Source: Cephalothrix spiralis (taxonomy: Eukaryota > Nemertea > Palaeonemertea > Archinemertea > Cephalotrichidae). From it: 13,114 nt of DNA. Shown here one piece after another: positions 1 through 8,340 of this stretch (its first letter is position 1; every line of letters starts with the position of its first letter). The notes beneath the pieces were generated by a model. It did not search any database. It was not told where the DNA came from and was given only the letters and a program-made list of their open reading frames with translations. The stretch is from the NCBI GenBank assembly GCA_032353305.1, contig JAUCNG010172200.1, positions 1 through 13,114 of the forward strand. The letters are read 5' to 3'. A program made the position numbers and the translations under genes.

Positions 1-1116
1 CTCATATTCTGTATTTGTCCAATCCAACATATGGCGCAATTTTGACAATTCCAATATAGACTGGGGCCTAAAAGGAAAATTTGTGAAGAATATCGGTGTC
101 AAACATGTCTCTAAACTGGCGATTTATCCTTTTTATGTGCATTAGAACATATCTTTGACAATATGCACCATTTGGAACAACTTAATTTCTATCTGAAAAT
201 TATTGATGTGTCTAGGTTCTGGTATGAGCATGACCGAATTTAGACTTTTTCAAATTTTGGAAATACATTCCTTGAACATATAATACATAATTATCTCAAA
301 AGACAAAATCTGAAAACTATGTACTTTTGATGTAAGCGTTATTTTAAATCACTTGGTCCGATAGCCCGCTATCTCCGCTGTACAACATTTTCATCATTCC
401 TCGCATATGTATCATACCGGAAGTCCAGGATTTAAACTCTTTTAATATTTGTAACTTTTATGGATCATGGATAATGAGCCAATGCAACTTATGCACCAGT
501 TGCCGGAAATACCAGGGGAAAGCTCAAAGCGGTGCTAGGCTTCGCAGGCGGGGACACTTTGTCGATCACTAGCTGTCGCTATGGATGGCCCATGGATCGT
601 AGGGGCGGGGATTTTGAAAGATCTTAGAAAAAATTCACTTGTAAATGGAACAAATGAGAGAAAAAACAGGAAAAAATTAAGAGAGAATAAATTTCAGCTT
701 TACTTTGCTTTATTAAAAAAAGTTATTTTGACTATATAAAATCAAATTGCGCTCTGGAGCGCTTTGTATCGCCACCTCACCTGGGGACTTAGCTCTGAAG
801 GGGTTCTGTGGATCGGGGCGATCCACCAATTTCTAGCGCTAGAATCGCCCTAAGCGTTGCTATTTTGACATTTCCCGATCGAGCCTTTAAAGTGTCAAAA
901 CCCTTCAAAAACACCCAATTCCTGCAATTACGAAAAACGGCATTGTCAAAATTTCGCCATATGAATTAATTAAATTCCTCATATTTAGCAGGGGGCTGTA
1001 ATGGAAAAATTTAGCTGATACCTGTGCCGAAAATTGTGTTTAGGTAGCCAACCACCCCCAAATTGGCATGTAAATTTTGTTTCTTGTGCTACATTATCGT
1101 TTTTCTTCTGCTTCAG
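1..1116 (+). other. Probable last intron of the upstream gene, no exon recognised
   Basis: No coding exon could be supported here. The stretch ends in a good 3' splice site: a T/C-rich run at about 1097-1114 followed by CAG, leading into the exon at 1117. Two GC-richer patches (about 480-610 and 745-850) stand out from the AT-rich background and may be old repeat fragments. The second holds short hairpins such as GCGCT-CTGG-AGCGC and the palindrome TAGCGCTA. A 23-base sequence at 28-50 recurs in inverted orientation at 941-963 and is listed separately. Confidence 0.45.
28..963. repeat. Possible 936-bp element bounded by short inverted repeats
   Basis: Positions 28-50 read CATATGGCG then CAATTTTGACAATT. 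The reverse complement of 941-963 reads CATATGGCG then AAATTTTGACAATG, so 21 of 23 bases agree. This may mark the two ends of a non-autonomous DNA transposon, or two separate copies of a short repeat. The flanking bases show no target site duplication and no transposase ORF lies between, so the boundaries are uncertain. Confidence 0.3.
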
Positions 1117-1250
1117 GTCTTATTTACGAGAAAACGAACCGCTATTTTGGTGCCGCTGTGTTAGGAGCCATCGTTTCAACTATTTCCTCAATCATTTTAA
1201 TATCACTATCAGTTTACTTGAAAAGAAAGAAAAAATCTCCCCCAAGATGA
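1117..1250 (+). CDS. Terminal exon of an unidentified single-pass membrane protein (partial)
   Basis: The exon starts after the acceptor TTCTGCTTCAG. Two bases complete a split codon, so the preceding intron is phase 1, and 43 residues follow to a TGA at 1248-1250. The reading begins LIYEKTNRYF, then has about 24 hydrophobic or small residues (from FGAAVLGAIV to SLSVYL), then KRKKKSPPR and the stop. This is the usual end of a type I membrane protein: a short lumenal or extracellular stem, one helix, and a basic stop-transfer tail of about nine residues. A phase-1 intron before a transmembrane exon is typical of proteins built from extracellular modules such as Ig, FN3 or EGF. The ectodomain lies upstream of the window, so the family cannot be named. 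The tail has no evident tyrosine, SH3 or PDZ motif. The tail could also hold a membrane protein in the ER. The longer ORF overlapping at 1034-1303 is in another frame and runs through the splice acceptor, so I reject it. Confidence 0.72.
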
Positions 1251-1515
1251 TGTTTCATTTAAACCTAATTAAACTTTATTTAATTAAAATGCACTATTGT
1301 TAATATATGTACCTTGTTCTTGTGGGCGAACATATATATTATCATTATTCTTTATTCATTATCTGTATGTATCTAATTAATAGGTGTTTGCAAGTATAGC
1401 CGTTGATATTTCAAATATTCCAAGATGCTCATAAGAGAGCTGATATATCTGATGATATCATGCCTCTTTCGGTTCTATGTCACAATAAATAAATAAAACT
1501 AAACCTACAGTAGGC
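1251..1515 (+). other. 3' UTR of the upstream gene
   Basis: AT-rich sequence follows the TGA stop and leads to a cluster of polyadenylation signals at 1484-1497. The mRNA probably ends 10-30 bases after these, before the hairpin repeat that begins at 1527. The exact cleavage site cannot be seen. Confidence 0.55.
1484..1497 (+). terminator. Cluster of AATAAA polyadenylation signals
   Basis: Three overlapping AATAAA hexamers lie at 1484-1489, 1488-1493 and 1492-1497, about 235 bases after the TGA of the transmembrane exon. This is a normal position for the poly(A) signal of that gene. Single AATAAA hexamers occur elsewhere in AT-rich DNA, but the position supports this one. Confidence 0.6.
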
Positions 1516-1526
1516 CTACAATATGC

Positions 1527-1785
1527 CATGGCAGGCTACATTGCGAAAATTTTGTTCCCTTTTTTGTTACCATTTTTGATCATTTTTGATGCCATATAAG
1601 AATGTTTATATTTTATTACACATAATGCAATGCGAATAACATAAACCTCGTATTCGGTAATTTTGCCTCGTTTTGGCCCCAAAATTACTGAAAACGAGGT
1701 TCTCGCGTTGCATTATGGGTAATAAAATGGGAACATTTGAAAATGGCATCAAAAATGAGAACAAAAGTTTCGTCATGCAGCCATG
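1527..1785. mobile_element. Hairpin (foldback) MITE-like element, 259 bp
   Basis: The whole interval is self-complementary. The left end CATGGCAGGCTACATTGCGA pairs with the right end, whose complement begins CATGGCTGCATGACGA. The arms continue through TTTTGTTC, TTTTGATGCCAT, TTTATTAC and CATAATGCAA to a core at 1644-1701, where AACCTCGT and GGTAATTTTG on the left pair with CAAAATTAC and ACGAGGTT on the right. The arms differ by substitutions and small gaps. There is no coding capacity. No clear target duplication is visible, so the superfamily is unknown. It sits just after the poly(A) signals of the upstream gene. Confidence 0.7.
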
Positions 1786-2321
1786 TTGTACTGTTGTAAC
1801 ATTTTATTATATCCATGAAATTATAGATCATTTTCGAACTTTAAATAGTATAAGAACCATAATACCAGGTACATATATTCTACAGGTACTATAGTATCTC
1901 TTTTATGATCGCTTGCGCTTATCTGAGAATCGTGTCTTAGAGTTCATGCAGGTTCATGCTTTTACAATATAAGTACTTATCGCTGATTGGCCAAGTGCTA
2001 CAAATATCGCCAGTGATAATCTGATACAAAGTATTACAAGAATGGAACACCTTATACTATAGGCACTTGGTGTTACGCACATCAGCTGATTTCCGGTGGC
2101 CGACTTCATAGTATAGACAAGAGCAAGTCAGCGTTTAGCAGGTTTAGCTGACATCTAGCGTTAACTCATCGCGACATGTTTTCTTAAACATTTATTTATG
2201 AGTTTTCTTGAAATATATTTTGAGCTATGCAAAAAAGTTAATATTTTTATAAGGAGGATGTTTTAAAGTTGAAGGCCTTTAAATTGTTGAGTCTACTTTC
2301 CGCTTGACAAAGCTATGTAAA
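1786..2321. other. Intergenic, no gene recognised
   Basis: No exon or RNA gene is supported. Around 1985-2095 the motif CCAAGTGC near 2000 has an inverted partner GCACTTGG near 2063, each close to a GCTGAT-like motif. This suggests a decayed short inverted repeat. The 73-residue ORF at 1673-1894 overlaps the hairpin element and is noise. Confidence 0.4.
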
Positions 2322-2950
2322 TACCGATTTGTCCACCACGCGCAACTTTTTCTTAAAAATGTGGGTGTTTTTTTACCCGGGTCTGAAAAGTGAAAAGAAA
2401 TGTCAAATTAGTGATTCATTAGTGAATGTTCGGGTGGGTGTTTTTCTACCAGGGTCTGAAAAGTGAAAAAATGTCAAGTTAGGATGGTTTGTGGTGGATG
2501 ATTTGAGGTTGGGTCTGCGTAGTGACGCAAATGTCAAGTTAGTGAAGGGGTGTGTCTCGGTGGTTAAGTGGTAGAACGTCGGTATTTGAATCCGGAGGTC
2601 CCGGGTTCGACCCGGCTCGACACCACTTTCCATCGGGTAGAACCTTAAGCAAGTTCCTCAGCGCATAGCTTCCTGGCTCGGTCAGGTTAAATACGTAAAG
2701 TGGGACACTGTCCCTCTTCGGGGTAAAAATCCCATTGCTAATCGGTATATAGAAAATAGATTAGAGTGCGGGATAGGTCTACAGGCCTAAGGGTAAATGC
2801 TCAGCAAGCGGAACATTGTGTCTATTTGAGCCAGTCATCTGACGCTCTATATAGAAGAAGTAGAAGAAGAAGGTGATGGTGGGTCACATTATAGAATTTC
2901 AAAAAAATTCAATTCGGAGACGTTGCTGTTTGCACTTTCAAGACACCTTA
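2322..2950 (-). mobile_element. Truncated, SINE-interrupted copy of the 11.03-11.57 kb transposon
   Basis: Read on the minus strand, this interval follows the element at 11030-11571 in order: the tip containing the complement of GCACTTTCAAGACACC (about 2931-2948), GTCTCCGAA, GTGACCCACC, then the repeated units containing TCACTAACTTGACATTT and CACTTTTCAGACCC, and the ACCCGGGTAAAAAAA block, ending near GTTGCGCG at about 2340. The other end, with its own terminal repeat, is missing, so the copy is truncated. A SINE (about 2552-2870) splits it at a point where the related element is continuous (GAAGGGTTGGTAGGTCAC). Terminal bases have decayed and no target duplication was found. Confidence 0.75.
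2552..2870 (+). mobile_element. tRNA-derived SINE, copy A
   Basis: The head resembles a tRNA: GTGTCTCGGTGGTTAAGTGG (degenerate box A), then a good box B, GGTTCGACCC at 2604-2613, and an end at GACACCA that can pair with the initial GTGTC. A body of about 220 bases with no tRNA similarity follows (TTTCCATCGGG to GCCAGTCATCTGA), then a short simple-repeat tail of TAGAAGAAG units at 2851-2872. It is inserted in a transposon relic. The left junction reads GTGAAGGGGTG and the right AGAAGGTGATGG, compatible with a decayed target duplication. Poor tRNA folding and divergence argue against a functional tRNA gene. Confidence 0.8.
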
Positions 2951-2969
2951 AACAGCTTATGGGAAGGTT

Positions 2970-3228
2970 TCAGATGACTGGCTCTAATAGACACAGACGG
3001 TCTGCTATCATGAGCATATTACCCTTAGGCCTGTAGACCGATCCCGCACTCTAATCTATTTTCTATTTACCAATTAGCAGTGGGGTTTATCGCCAAGGGA
3101 TAGACAGCGTCCCACTCCACGTATCTAACCTGACCGAGCCACCCAGGAGGTAGTGTACGCTGTAGAACTTGACCAAGGTTCCTCCCGATGGAAAGTAGTG
3201 AACGAGCCCGGGTCTCTACCACCAAGGC
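2970..3228 (-). mobile_element. tRNA-derived SINE, copy B (inverted)
   Basis: The reverse complement matches the body of copy A from TTTCCATCGGG through CTGACCGAGCC-like, GTCTACAGGCCTAAGGGTAA and AGCCAGTCATCTGA segments. The tRNA-like head at about 3195-3228 is damaged: box B is broken and the box A region shortened. It lacks the TAGAAGAAG tail. It lies tail-to-tail with copy A, about 130 bases from the end of the shared body, so the pair forms an inverted repeat with arms of about 215 bases. Confidence 0.78.
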
Positions 3229-3782
3229 GCACGTCCTTCGGGGTATTCCTTTGCAATTTCTAAAATATTCATAATTCTGACGTCATCCGGCTTTTATACA
3301 TTTTACTGTATCTTACCCTGTATGAACGAAACAGAACTATATCATGATTTTTAAAGGTCATTGCTTAGGTTCGTTTTTAATATTATTGTGCACCTGGCAT
3401 GTGCTTATTTTTTATAGTTCAAAACGGGTCAAAATGATTTCTTTATCCTCTTAACTTTATTACCCCGATTACAATTTTCATGTCCTATATCGATCTCACA
3501 TGTAAAGTGTTTACGGTACGGTGATTTAATACTTTTCCGAAAGTGAAATGTCATAAAAAGTCGACAGGTTTTTGTGATTTCATTTTATTTTTAGTTATAC
3601 TTCAATGACGTTTATTTTGTGACCTACTCCTGGCCGACTAACACAAGAAGTCTAGGTAAGTAAGAACTTAATATTGTAGATGTTTTTGAATTACTTTTTT
3701 TCTCTTATCTAATTGATTTATCTTAGTTAAATATTTTTATAATTACCAAGAGGAGCAACGTACATGTAATACTTAATAATTA
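3229..3782. other. Non-repetitive intergenic stretch, possible promoter and 5' exon
   Basis: No ORF of note is present. The stretch contains GAAAGTGAAA at 3539-3548, TGACGT near 3606, and a near-consensus splice donor TAG|GTAAGTAAG at 3655/3656. These may mark the promoter and a non-coding first exon of the downstream gene, about 6 kb before its first coding exon. Each motif alone could occur by chance. Confidence 0.25.
3539..3548 (+). promoter_or_regulatory. IRF/ISRE-like motif
   Basis: GAAAGTGAAA matches the interferon-regulatory-factor half-site pattern GAAANNGAAA. It lies about 108 bases before a strong splice-donor-like sequence. IRF-family factors occur in many animals, so a functional site is possible, but the motif is short and the context AT-rich. 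Confidence 0.2.
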
Positions 3783-4628
3783 TACTCTAATTTTCAAAAA
3801 TTTCACGAAGTCAACATTTTGAATTTTTCAAAAACAACTTCATGATTGTGAAGGAGAATTTGGTGAAAAACACTTTGGTATAAGTTTCATGTTTCTGCTA
3901 TTGATGTTAATTAAAATATTATGTAATATAATTTTAAATATGCTCGGAAAACTTTATAAGGAGAGAAAAAATATAGTGAACTTTTTCAATGTCTTATAAA
4001 AAATATTTCAAAGTCTCATAAAAAATATGACTTTGTAACTTTCGAAAACGTAGTGTAATGAAAGGAGGAAAATATTTACCATTTCCTGATTCAAAGTCAA
4101 ATATTTTAATTAATATCAATAGCAGCAACATGAAACTTATACCAAAATATTTTTCACCAAATTCGCCTTAATTCACAATCATGAAGTTGTTTTTGAAAAA
4201 AATTCAAAATGTTGACTTAGTAAAATATTTGAAAATTAGAGTGTAGCATTAGTATGGCTATATTCTATAAACTGATAGTGTTTTGCTAAAATCAATATGT
4301 TTCTTCATTAGTTTCTTCTTTATATGACACCTGAAGTAATAGTATCAATACTAACATAAAATTAATCATTAGATAATAAGAAACATATATAAATTAAAAT
4401 TAAAGTGAATTTTTGATTTTAGCAATATACTTTCAGTTTATACAATCAAGCCATACTAATTCTACACTCTAAATTTCAAATATAAGTCAACATTTTGAAT
4501 TTTTTCAAAAACAACTTATTGATTGTGAAGGCGATTTTGGAGAGAAAAAATTTTGGTATAAATTTGTATGTTGCGTTGCTGCTATTGATTTGAATGAAAA
4601 TATTTGACTTTGAATTATTTTCCTCCTT
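3783..4628. repeat. Three-copy foldback repeat
   Basis: Three copies of one sequence are visible. Copy A (+) spans about 3783-3920, copy B (-) about 4060-4315, and copy C (+) about 4378-4628. Shared blocks include GTCAACATTTTGAATTTTT, CAAAAACAACTT, GATTGTGAAGG and TTTGGTATAA, then CTGCTATTGAT. Copies B and C form the larger inverted repeat, with arms of about 250 bases, which also share AGTATGGCT, ATAAACTGA and TTGCTAAAATCAA next to the loop. Copy A matches only the distal part. A short direct repeat, TATAAAAAATATTTCAAA then CATAAAAAATATGAC, lies at about 3994-4032. No transposase is present. Confidence 0.75.
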
Positions 4629-5035
4629 TAGTTTTGATATATGACATACACTGTAATCAATATTTTATTTTCACCATAAATTTCAATGAAATGTCTTTTT
4701 GAGACTTCTAATTGGGCTATAGGGTAATGAAACTTGGCTTTAAAAAGGGGTCAGGGAATCAAATGGCGCACATAGTTTGGTGATGAGGCTATAGCAAAGA
4801 TGAGAATTGGCACTTCAGTATGATGTGGGTGCTGCCATCTCTAGGTGCCAGGTCATGGAGGGTTTTTGGCGCCAATTCTTTTTTTTGCGCCAAGTTATCT
4901 AAAACAATGTACAATTTCCGAAAAATAAAGTACAGTGTTGACATTTAAAAAAAATTGAATTACACCCTCTCTACAATAATTAAGTTACCAAGTGAGCTTG
5001 GTCACGTATTTTTCTTCATCTTTATGCAATTGCGC
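4629..5035. other. Intergenic, nothing recognised
   Basis: Scattered T-rich runs and a GC-richer patch (about 4820-4895) with GGCGCCAA are visible, but there is no supported exon, RNA gene or repeat boundary. Confidence 0.4.
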
Positions 5036-5390
5036 TTGCACAAAAGATATATCGAAATCAGAAACTTGTTCCATAATTATACATGTATAACCTTTATTAA
5101 TCTGCCCCCAGAAGTAAAGAGACTTAACTCCATTTATAAAAGCGGGAAAACCTTTTTTTTCATAATATCATTATAAATATACGTTATGAGTTTCAAAGAT
5201 TGATTACATTTCTAAGGCTTCTAAGTATTGTTTTTTGACGCTTTTAAATTTGTCACTCTCCATACACTTTAAATACAAATCTATAAACGTCTCTCCTGTA
5301 AAATTTCATAAAATGGAGTTGCAAAACATGATTAATAAAGGTTATATATAATTATGGAACAAGTTCCTAATTTCGATATATTTGTGCAAT
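5036..5390. repeat. Inverted repeat (foldback), arms of about 90-100 bases
   Basis: The left arm at 5036-5136 (TTGCACAAAAGATATATCGA, AACTTGTTCCATAATTATA, ATAACCTTTATTAAT, AACTCCATTT) is the reverse complement of the right arm at about 5302-5390 (AAATGGAGTT, ATTAATAAAGGTTAT, ATAATTATGGAACAAGTT, TCGATATATTTGTGCAA). A loop of about 165 bases separates them. The arms are diverged, with several substitutions and a gap near the AGAAGTAAAGAGA segment, so this is an old hairpin element. The short ORF at 4955-5176 runs across the left arm and is unlikely to be a gene. Confidence 0.7.
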
Positions 5391-6002
5391 GAATATCTAG
5401 TATACAATTAGGTGTGATTTTACTAAATATTGGCTATAAATTTAATGTATGTGTAAACTGTAAAATGTGACAACTTAAAAGCAAATTTCTTGTAAGTTGT
5501 ACCCCTTAAATATTGGCTTAAGAAAGTCGATTGCGTGATGATAATGTTGACATTAACATACATACATAGGTTTATTTTGTAAGAAAAGGAGTTCCCCACC
5601 AAGAGCGGACTTTGAATTCACCGAAATACTCAGACAAGTTTCGTGTTTCGTATATAGAAATTTGATAGGAATAACGTGACAATTTCTATGTAGTTACATC
5701 CTCATTAGAATTTGGTAAGAGATTTAGTTTTATCAATGTTTTATCAACTAATGTTATCCAAGGAGATATGGCCAATACTGATAGGAAAGTTGTCATATAG
5801 TCTAAAAATAACCCAGCTCGCTCTGATAATTTCAAGAAGTCTTAGGTACCAGCTGTCAGTGAGGATTACTCAATTAGATAAGATGAATGAATGCATTTAT
5901 AACTATCAAATGAATATAAAATTCGAAAAATGGTCTATTTCCAATTTTTTCGATTTTGAAACTGCACTCGTTCCTGAACTCGGACTATACATTCCTGAAT
6001 AC
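5391..6002. other. Intergenic, no gene recognised
   Basis: A 112-residue ORF (5712-6050) crosses into the transposon at 6010 and shows no domain or splice context, so I do not call it. A small hairpin is visible near 5656-5691, with ATAGAAATTTG pairing with CAATTTCTAT. Confidence 0.4.
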
Positions 6003-6037
6003 ATGTACGCAGGGGGGTGTTGTTTGGAAAGTGCACA

Positions 6038-6165
6038 GCGGTCAAAATGACCCCACCACCCCCAGTTTCCTGACATAGACCGACAGTTTCCTGACACCGC
6101 GCGGTCAAAATGACCCCACCACCCGCACAGTTTTCTGACATAGACCGACAGTTTCATGACACCAC
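6038..6165. repeat. Tandem repeat, two 63-bp units
   Basis: Units start at 6038 and 6101 with GCGGTCAAAATGACCCCACC. Each contains TGACATAGACCGACAGTTTC and ends with TGACACC. The GGTCAAAATGACC core of each unit is a near-palindrome. They lie just inside the left end of the transposon and may be subterminal transposase-binding repeats. Confidence 0.85.
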
Positions 6166-6540
6166 GATCTCTGACAGCAAATTATTTTATAACACGCGTT
6201 GGGGAAATTTACAACATTTTCTGCTGCACAAAAATTTTTTAGAAAAAAATATCCAACGCGCTTAAATTTTTTCTTTAAAATTTTGACCGCCCACCACATT
6301 TTTGTAATTTTGCTACTAAATTTTTTCATAGACACCCTCCTGACCATAGGGTTCTAATTTTGTTGTTCAATAAATATATTACCCTTTTCTATCAGAAATA
6401 CCATGCATCTTGATACTGCTAAAGTTTTTGTGCTGTACGTTGGAATCTTTTCATGACATTTTTCATTTGACACCCACTATAACGTTTCTGACATTTTAAG
6501 ACTTTTTTGACATTTTTTATGGTTATTGACATTTTTCATT

Positions 6541-6715
6541 TGACATCCACCTACTTTTCTGACATCTGAGAACTGTTTTCGAAAATTTCCACTTGACACC
6601 CACCCACTTTTCTGACGTTTGAAATCTGTTTCGGAAAATTTTCATAAACACCCACCCACTTTTCTGACGTTTGAAAACTGTTTTTACCTTGATCAAGACA
6701 CCCACCCACCCCTCA
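6541..6715. repeat. Degenerate tandem repeat, units of about 50-53 bp
   Basis: Units start near 6541, 6594, 6646 and 6696 with a variant of TGACACCCACCCACTTTTCT and continue with GACGTTTGAAAACTGTTTT. A weaker related unit starts near 6469. They lie just inside the right end of the transposon, opposite the 63-bp repeats of the left end. Confidence 0.8.
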
Positions 6716-6754
6716 GTGGTGTCATGCACTTTCCAAACACCCCCCTGATGTACG

Positions 6755-8340
6755 TACATGGTCACATTTAGTTATAATTCACGTACTTCCACTCTTTTTC
6801 TGAAAAATAGTAAACATTATTTGACACCTAAGATCTAGGACTGTTAAGCATTCTTTTTTGACAATGCGAGTAAATATCTGGCTCATGGACCATGAACACA
6901 TATAGAATTTTATATGCAAAAAATACAATTTTATGTGTCCGTGGACTTGGGGGATATTTTTCCATTTTGCTTTCTATAGACTTGCTAAAAATAAGGGCTC
7001 TAGGTCGTCAACAGGGCGCGTTATATGGATCAAAATGAAAAATTAGGCCATATACCAGACGTATAAAGTATTCAAATACTTTTGACAAAAAAAAGTATTC
7101 AAATACATTTGAATAACATTTTTATTCTCGAAATGGAATATCAATAACTTTTATTGAACATATTGTTCAATTGTAAAAAGTGTTTTTAAGAGTGAAGCTA
7201 GTCATACGAGAAAAACACCATGTAAATATTACTTCATGATATGTCTATGTAAAGATTGATATATGTAGTACTTTATTAGTGGATCTATGTTTAGAATTGT
7301 CGTTGATTTTAAGATACATGCCCCATTAATTATCTTTTTCAATAATTCAAGGACTTTAATATTCAATGAAAAATACTTTCACGATCTTTCACCTATATTT
7401 ATTAGTGAAAATTGTTTTTTGACACGTAGTAAAACAGCTAGGCAATGCATTTTTACTTGTTTGAATTAAAGCAGATATACATGCCTTTCGGTTTATAAAT
7501 TTTCGGGAACGGGGTTATTTGAACGTATTAAAAGAATTTTGTTTTGATTATTTTGGATTTTAATCTCGATTATATGAGTCGGCGAAAAAATCCCCACACC
7601 CGATTTAGTATTTTGCAGGGGTGCGGCATTTAGAGAGAAAAAATGGATTTTTGCAATATTTTTTGTTCTTTGACATGGCGGCATCGTTAATCGATTGAAA
7701 AAAAGTCTATAGCCATAATAAACCCCATAGGTTCGTTGCTTCGAGGGACATCATAAAATTGGACCTCGACCATTGGAAAACCTGACACTTGGCCAAAACA
7801 TCTGGCAAAAATGTCAGAATTTCGCTATTTCTTGACGAATTTCCATTTTCACTCCCTTGCCTTGAGGCCATGAAGTACGTGAAATGTTTTTCATGTATAC
7901 AACAAAAAAGCACAAGATCTAAGCTGTTCAAAAATATTCGGTCCCAAGATTTTCGGCAGCGAAATAGTTAAACAATAAAATGTTATATTGAATGAGGGGC
8001 GGAAGGGAGGGTACTCGATCGTCTTTACATAGACATATCGTCCCGCTTCCGTTACGTTAAGTAATTACAATCCCGTTAAGTCCGTTAATGTAAAGGTAGA
8101 AGGTCAGATATATTCCCATCTGAGTTTGGCGCCCCATAACCTCTTTAGAACTCAAAATATTTGATCGACTAAGGCGTAACCTTGGTTACATCGAGTTTAG
8201 TTTTAATTTTAGCGCTTCGATTAACGTGAGTTGAAAGCTCTAAAGAAACAGCAGGTGTTCATTAAGCACTTCAGATTTGAAATAACTGCGCGAATGGGGA
8301 AGGGAACCATACATAATAGATATAATGTACCTGGTTTGAA
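6755..8340. other. Intergenic, no gene recognised
   Basis: Short ORFs on both strands (60-75 residues near 7287-7971) show no domain, splice or composition support. A direct repeat of AAGTATTCAAATAC lies at 7066-7079 and 7093-7106; such TATTTGAATA-type motifs often occur in decayed DNA transposons. A splice-donor-like GAA|GTAAGTTA lies at 8340/8341 and could end a non-coding first exon of the downstream gene, but I see no firm promoter before it. Confidence 0.35.

Larger units (their letters stand above)
6010..6747. mobile_element. Non-autonomous DNA transposon, 738 bp, hAT-like ends
   Basis: The left end is CAGGGGGGTGTTGTTTGGAA followed by AGTGCA; the right end in reverse complement is CAGGGGGGTGTTTGGAAAGT followed by GCA. 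They agree except for a 3-base gap. A 7-bp duplication flanks the element. Ends of the form CAGGGG are common in the hAT superfamily, which usually makes 8-bp duplications, so the assignment is tentative. The interior encodes no transposase. Inside the left end is a two-copy 63-bp tandem repeat, and inside the right end a series of units of about 50-53 bp. The central part (about 6170-6460) is plain AT-rich DNA. The ends resemble those of the element at 11030-11571, suggesting one family. Minus-strand ORFs here come from the tandem repeats. Confidence 0.8.
6003..6754. repeat. 7-bp target site duplication ATGTACG flanking the transposon
   Basis: ATGTACG occurs at 6003-6009 directly before CAGGGGGG and again at 6748-6754 directly after CCCCCCTG. 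This fixes both ends of the element between them. The duplication is 7 bp, or possibly 8 bp with one changed base. Confidence 0.8.

Noticed and set aside
993-1060. Further end of the CAGGGGGG transposon family (AGCAGGGGGCTGTAATGG)
   Set aside because: The similarity fades after a few bases, and no matching inverted end or target duplication was found.
1034-1303. 89-residue ORF on +
   Set aside because: It crosses a strong splice acceptor, has low-quality composition, and overlaps the better-supported transmembrane exon in another frame.
2552-2625. Functional tRNA gene at the SINE head
   Set aside because: It has a degenerate anticodon arm and a SINE body and tail directly attached.
5712-6050. 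112-residue ORF on +
   Set aside because: It ends inside the transposon at 6010 and shows no domain, splice context or start support.
5906-6157. Two minus-strand ORFs with repeated GWWGHFDR-like or GGGVILTA-like peptides
   Set aside because: The repetition comes from the 63-bp tandem DNA repeat inside the transposon.
6038-6165. CRISPR-like repeat array
   Set aside because: It is only two adjoining 63-bp units without unique spacers, inside a eukaryotic transposon.
7493-7971. Overlapping 60-74-residue ORFs on both strands
   Set aside because: No domain, splice context or codon regularity is visible; they are consistent with chance.
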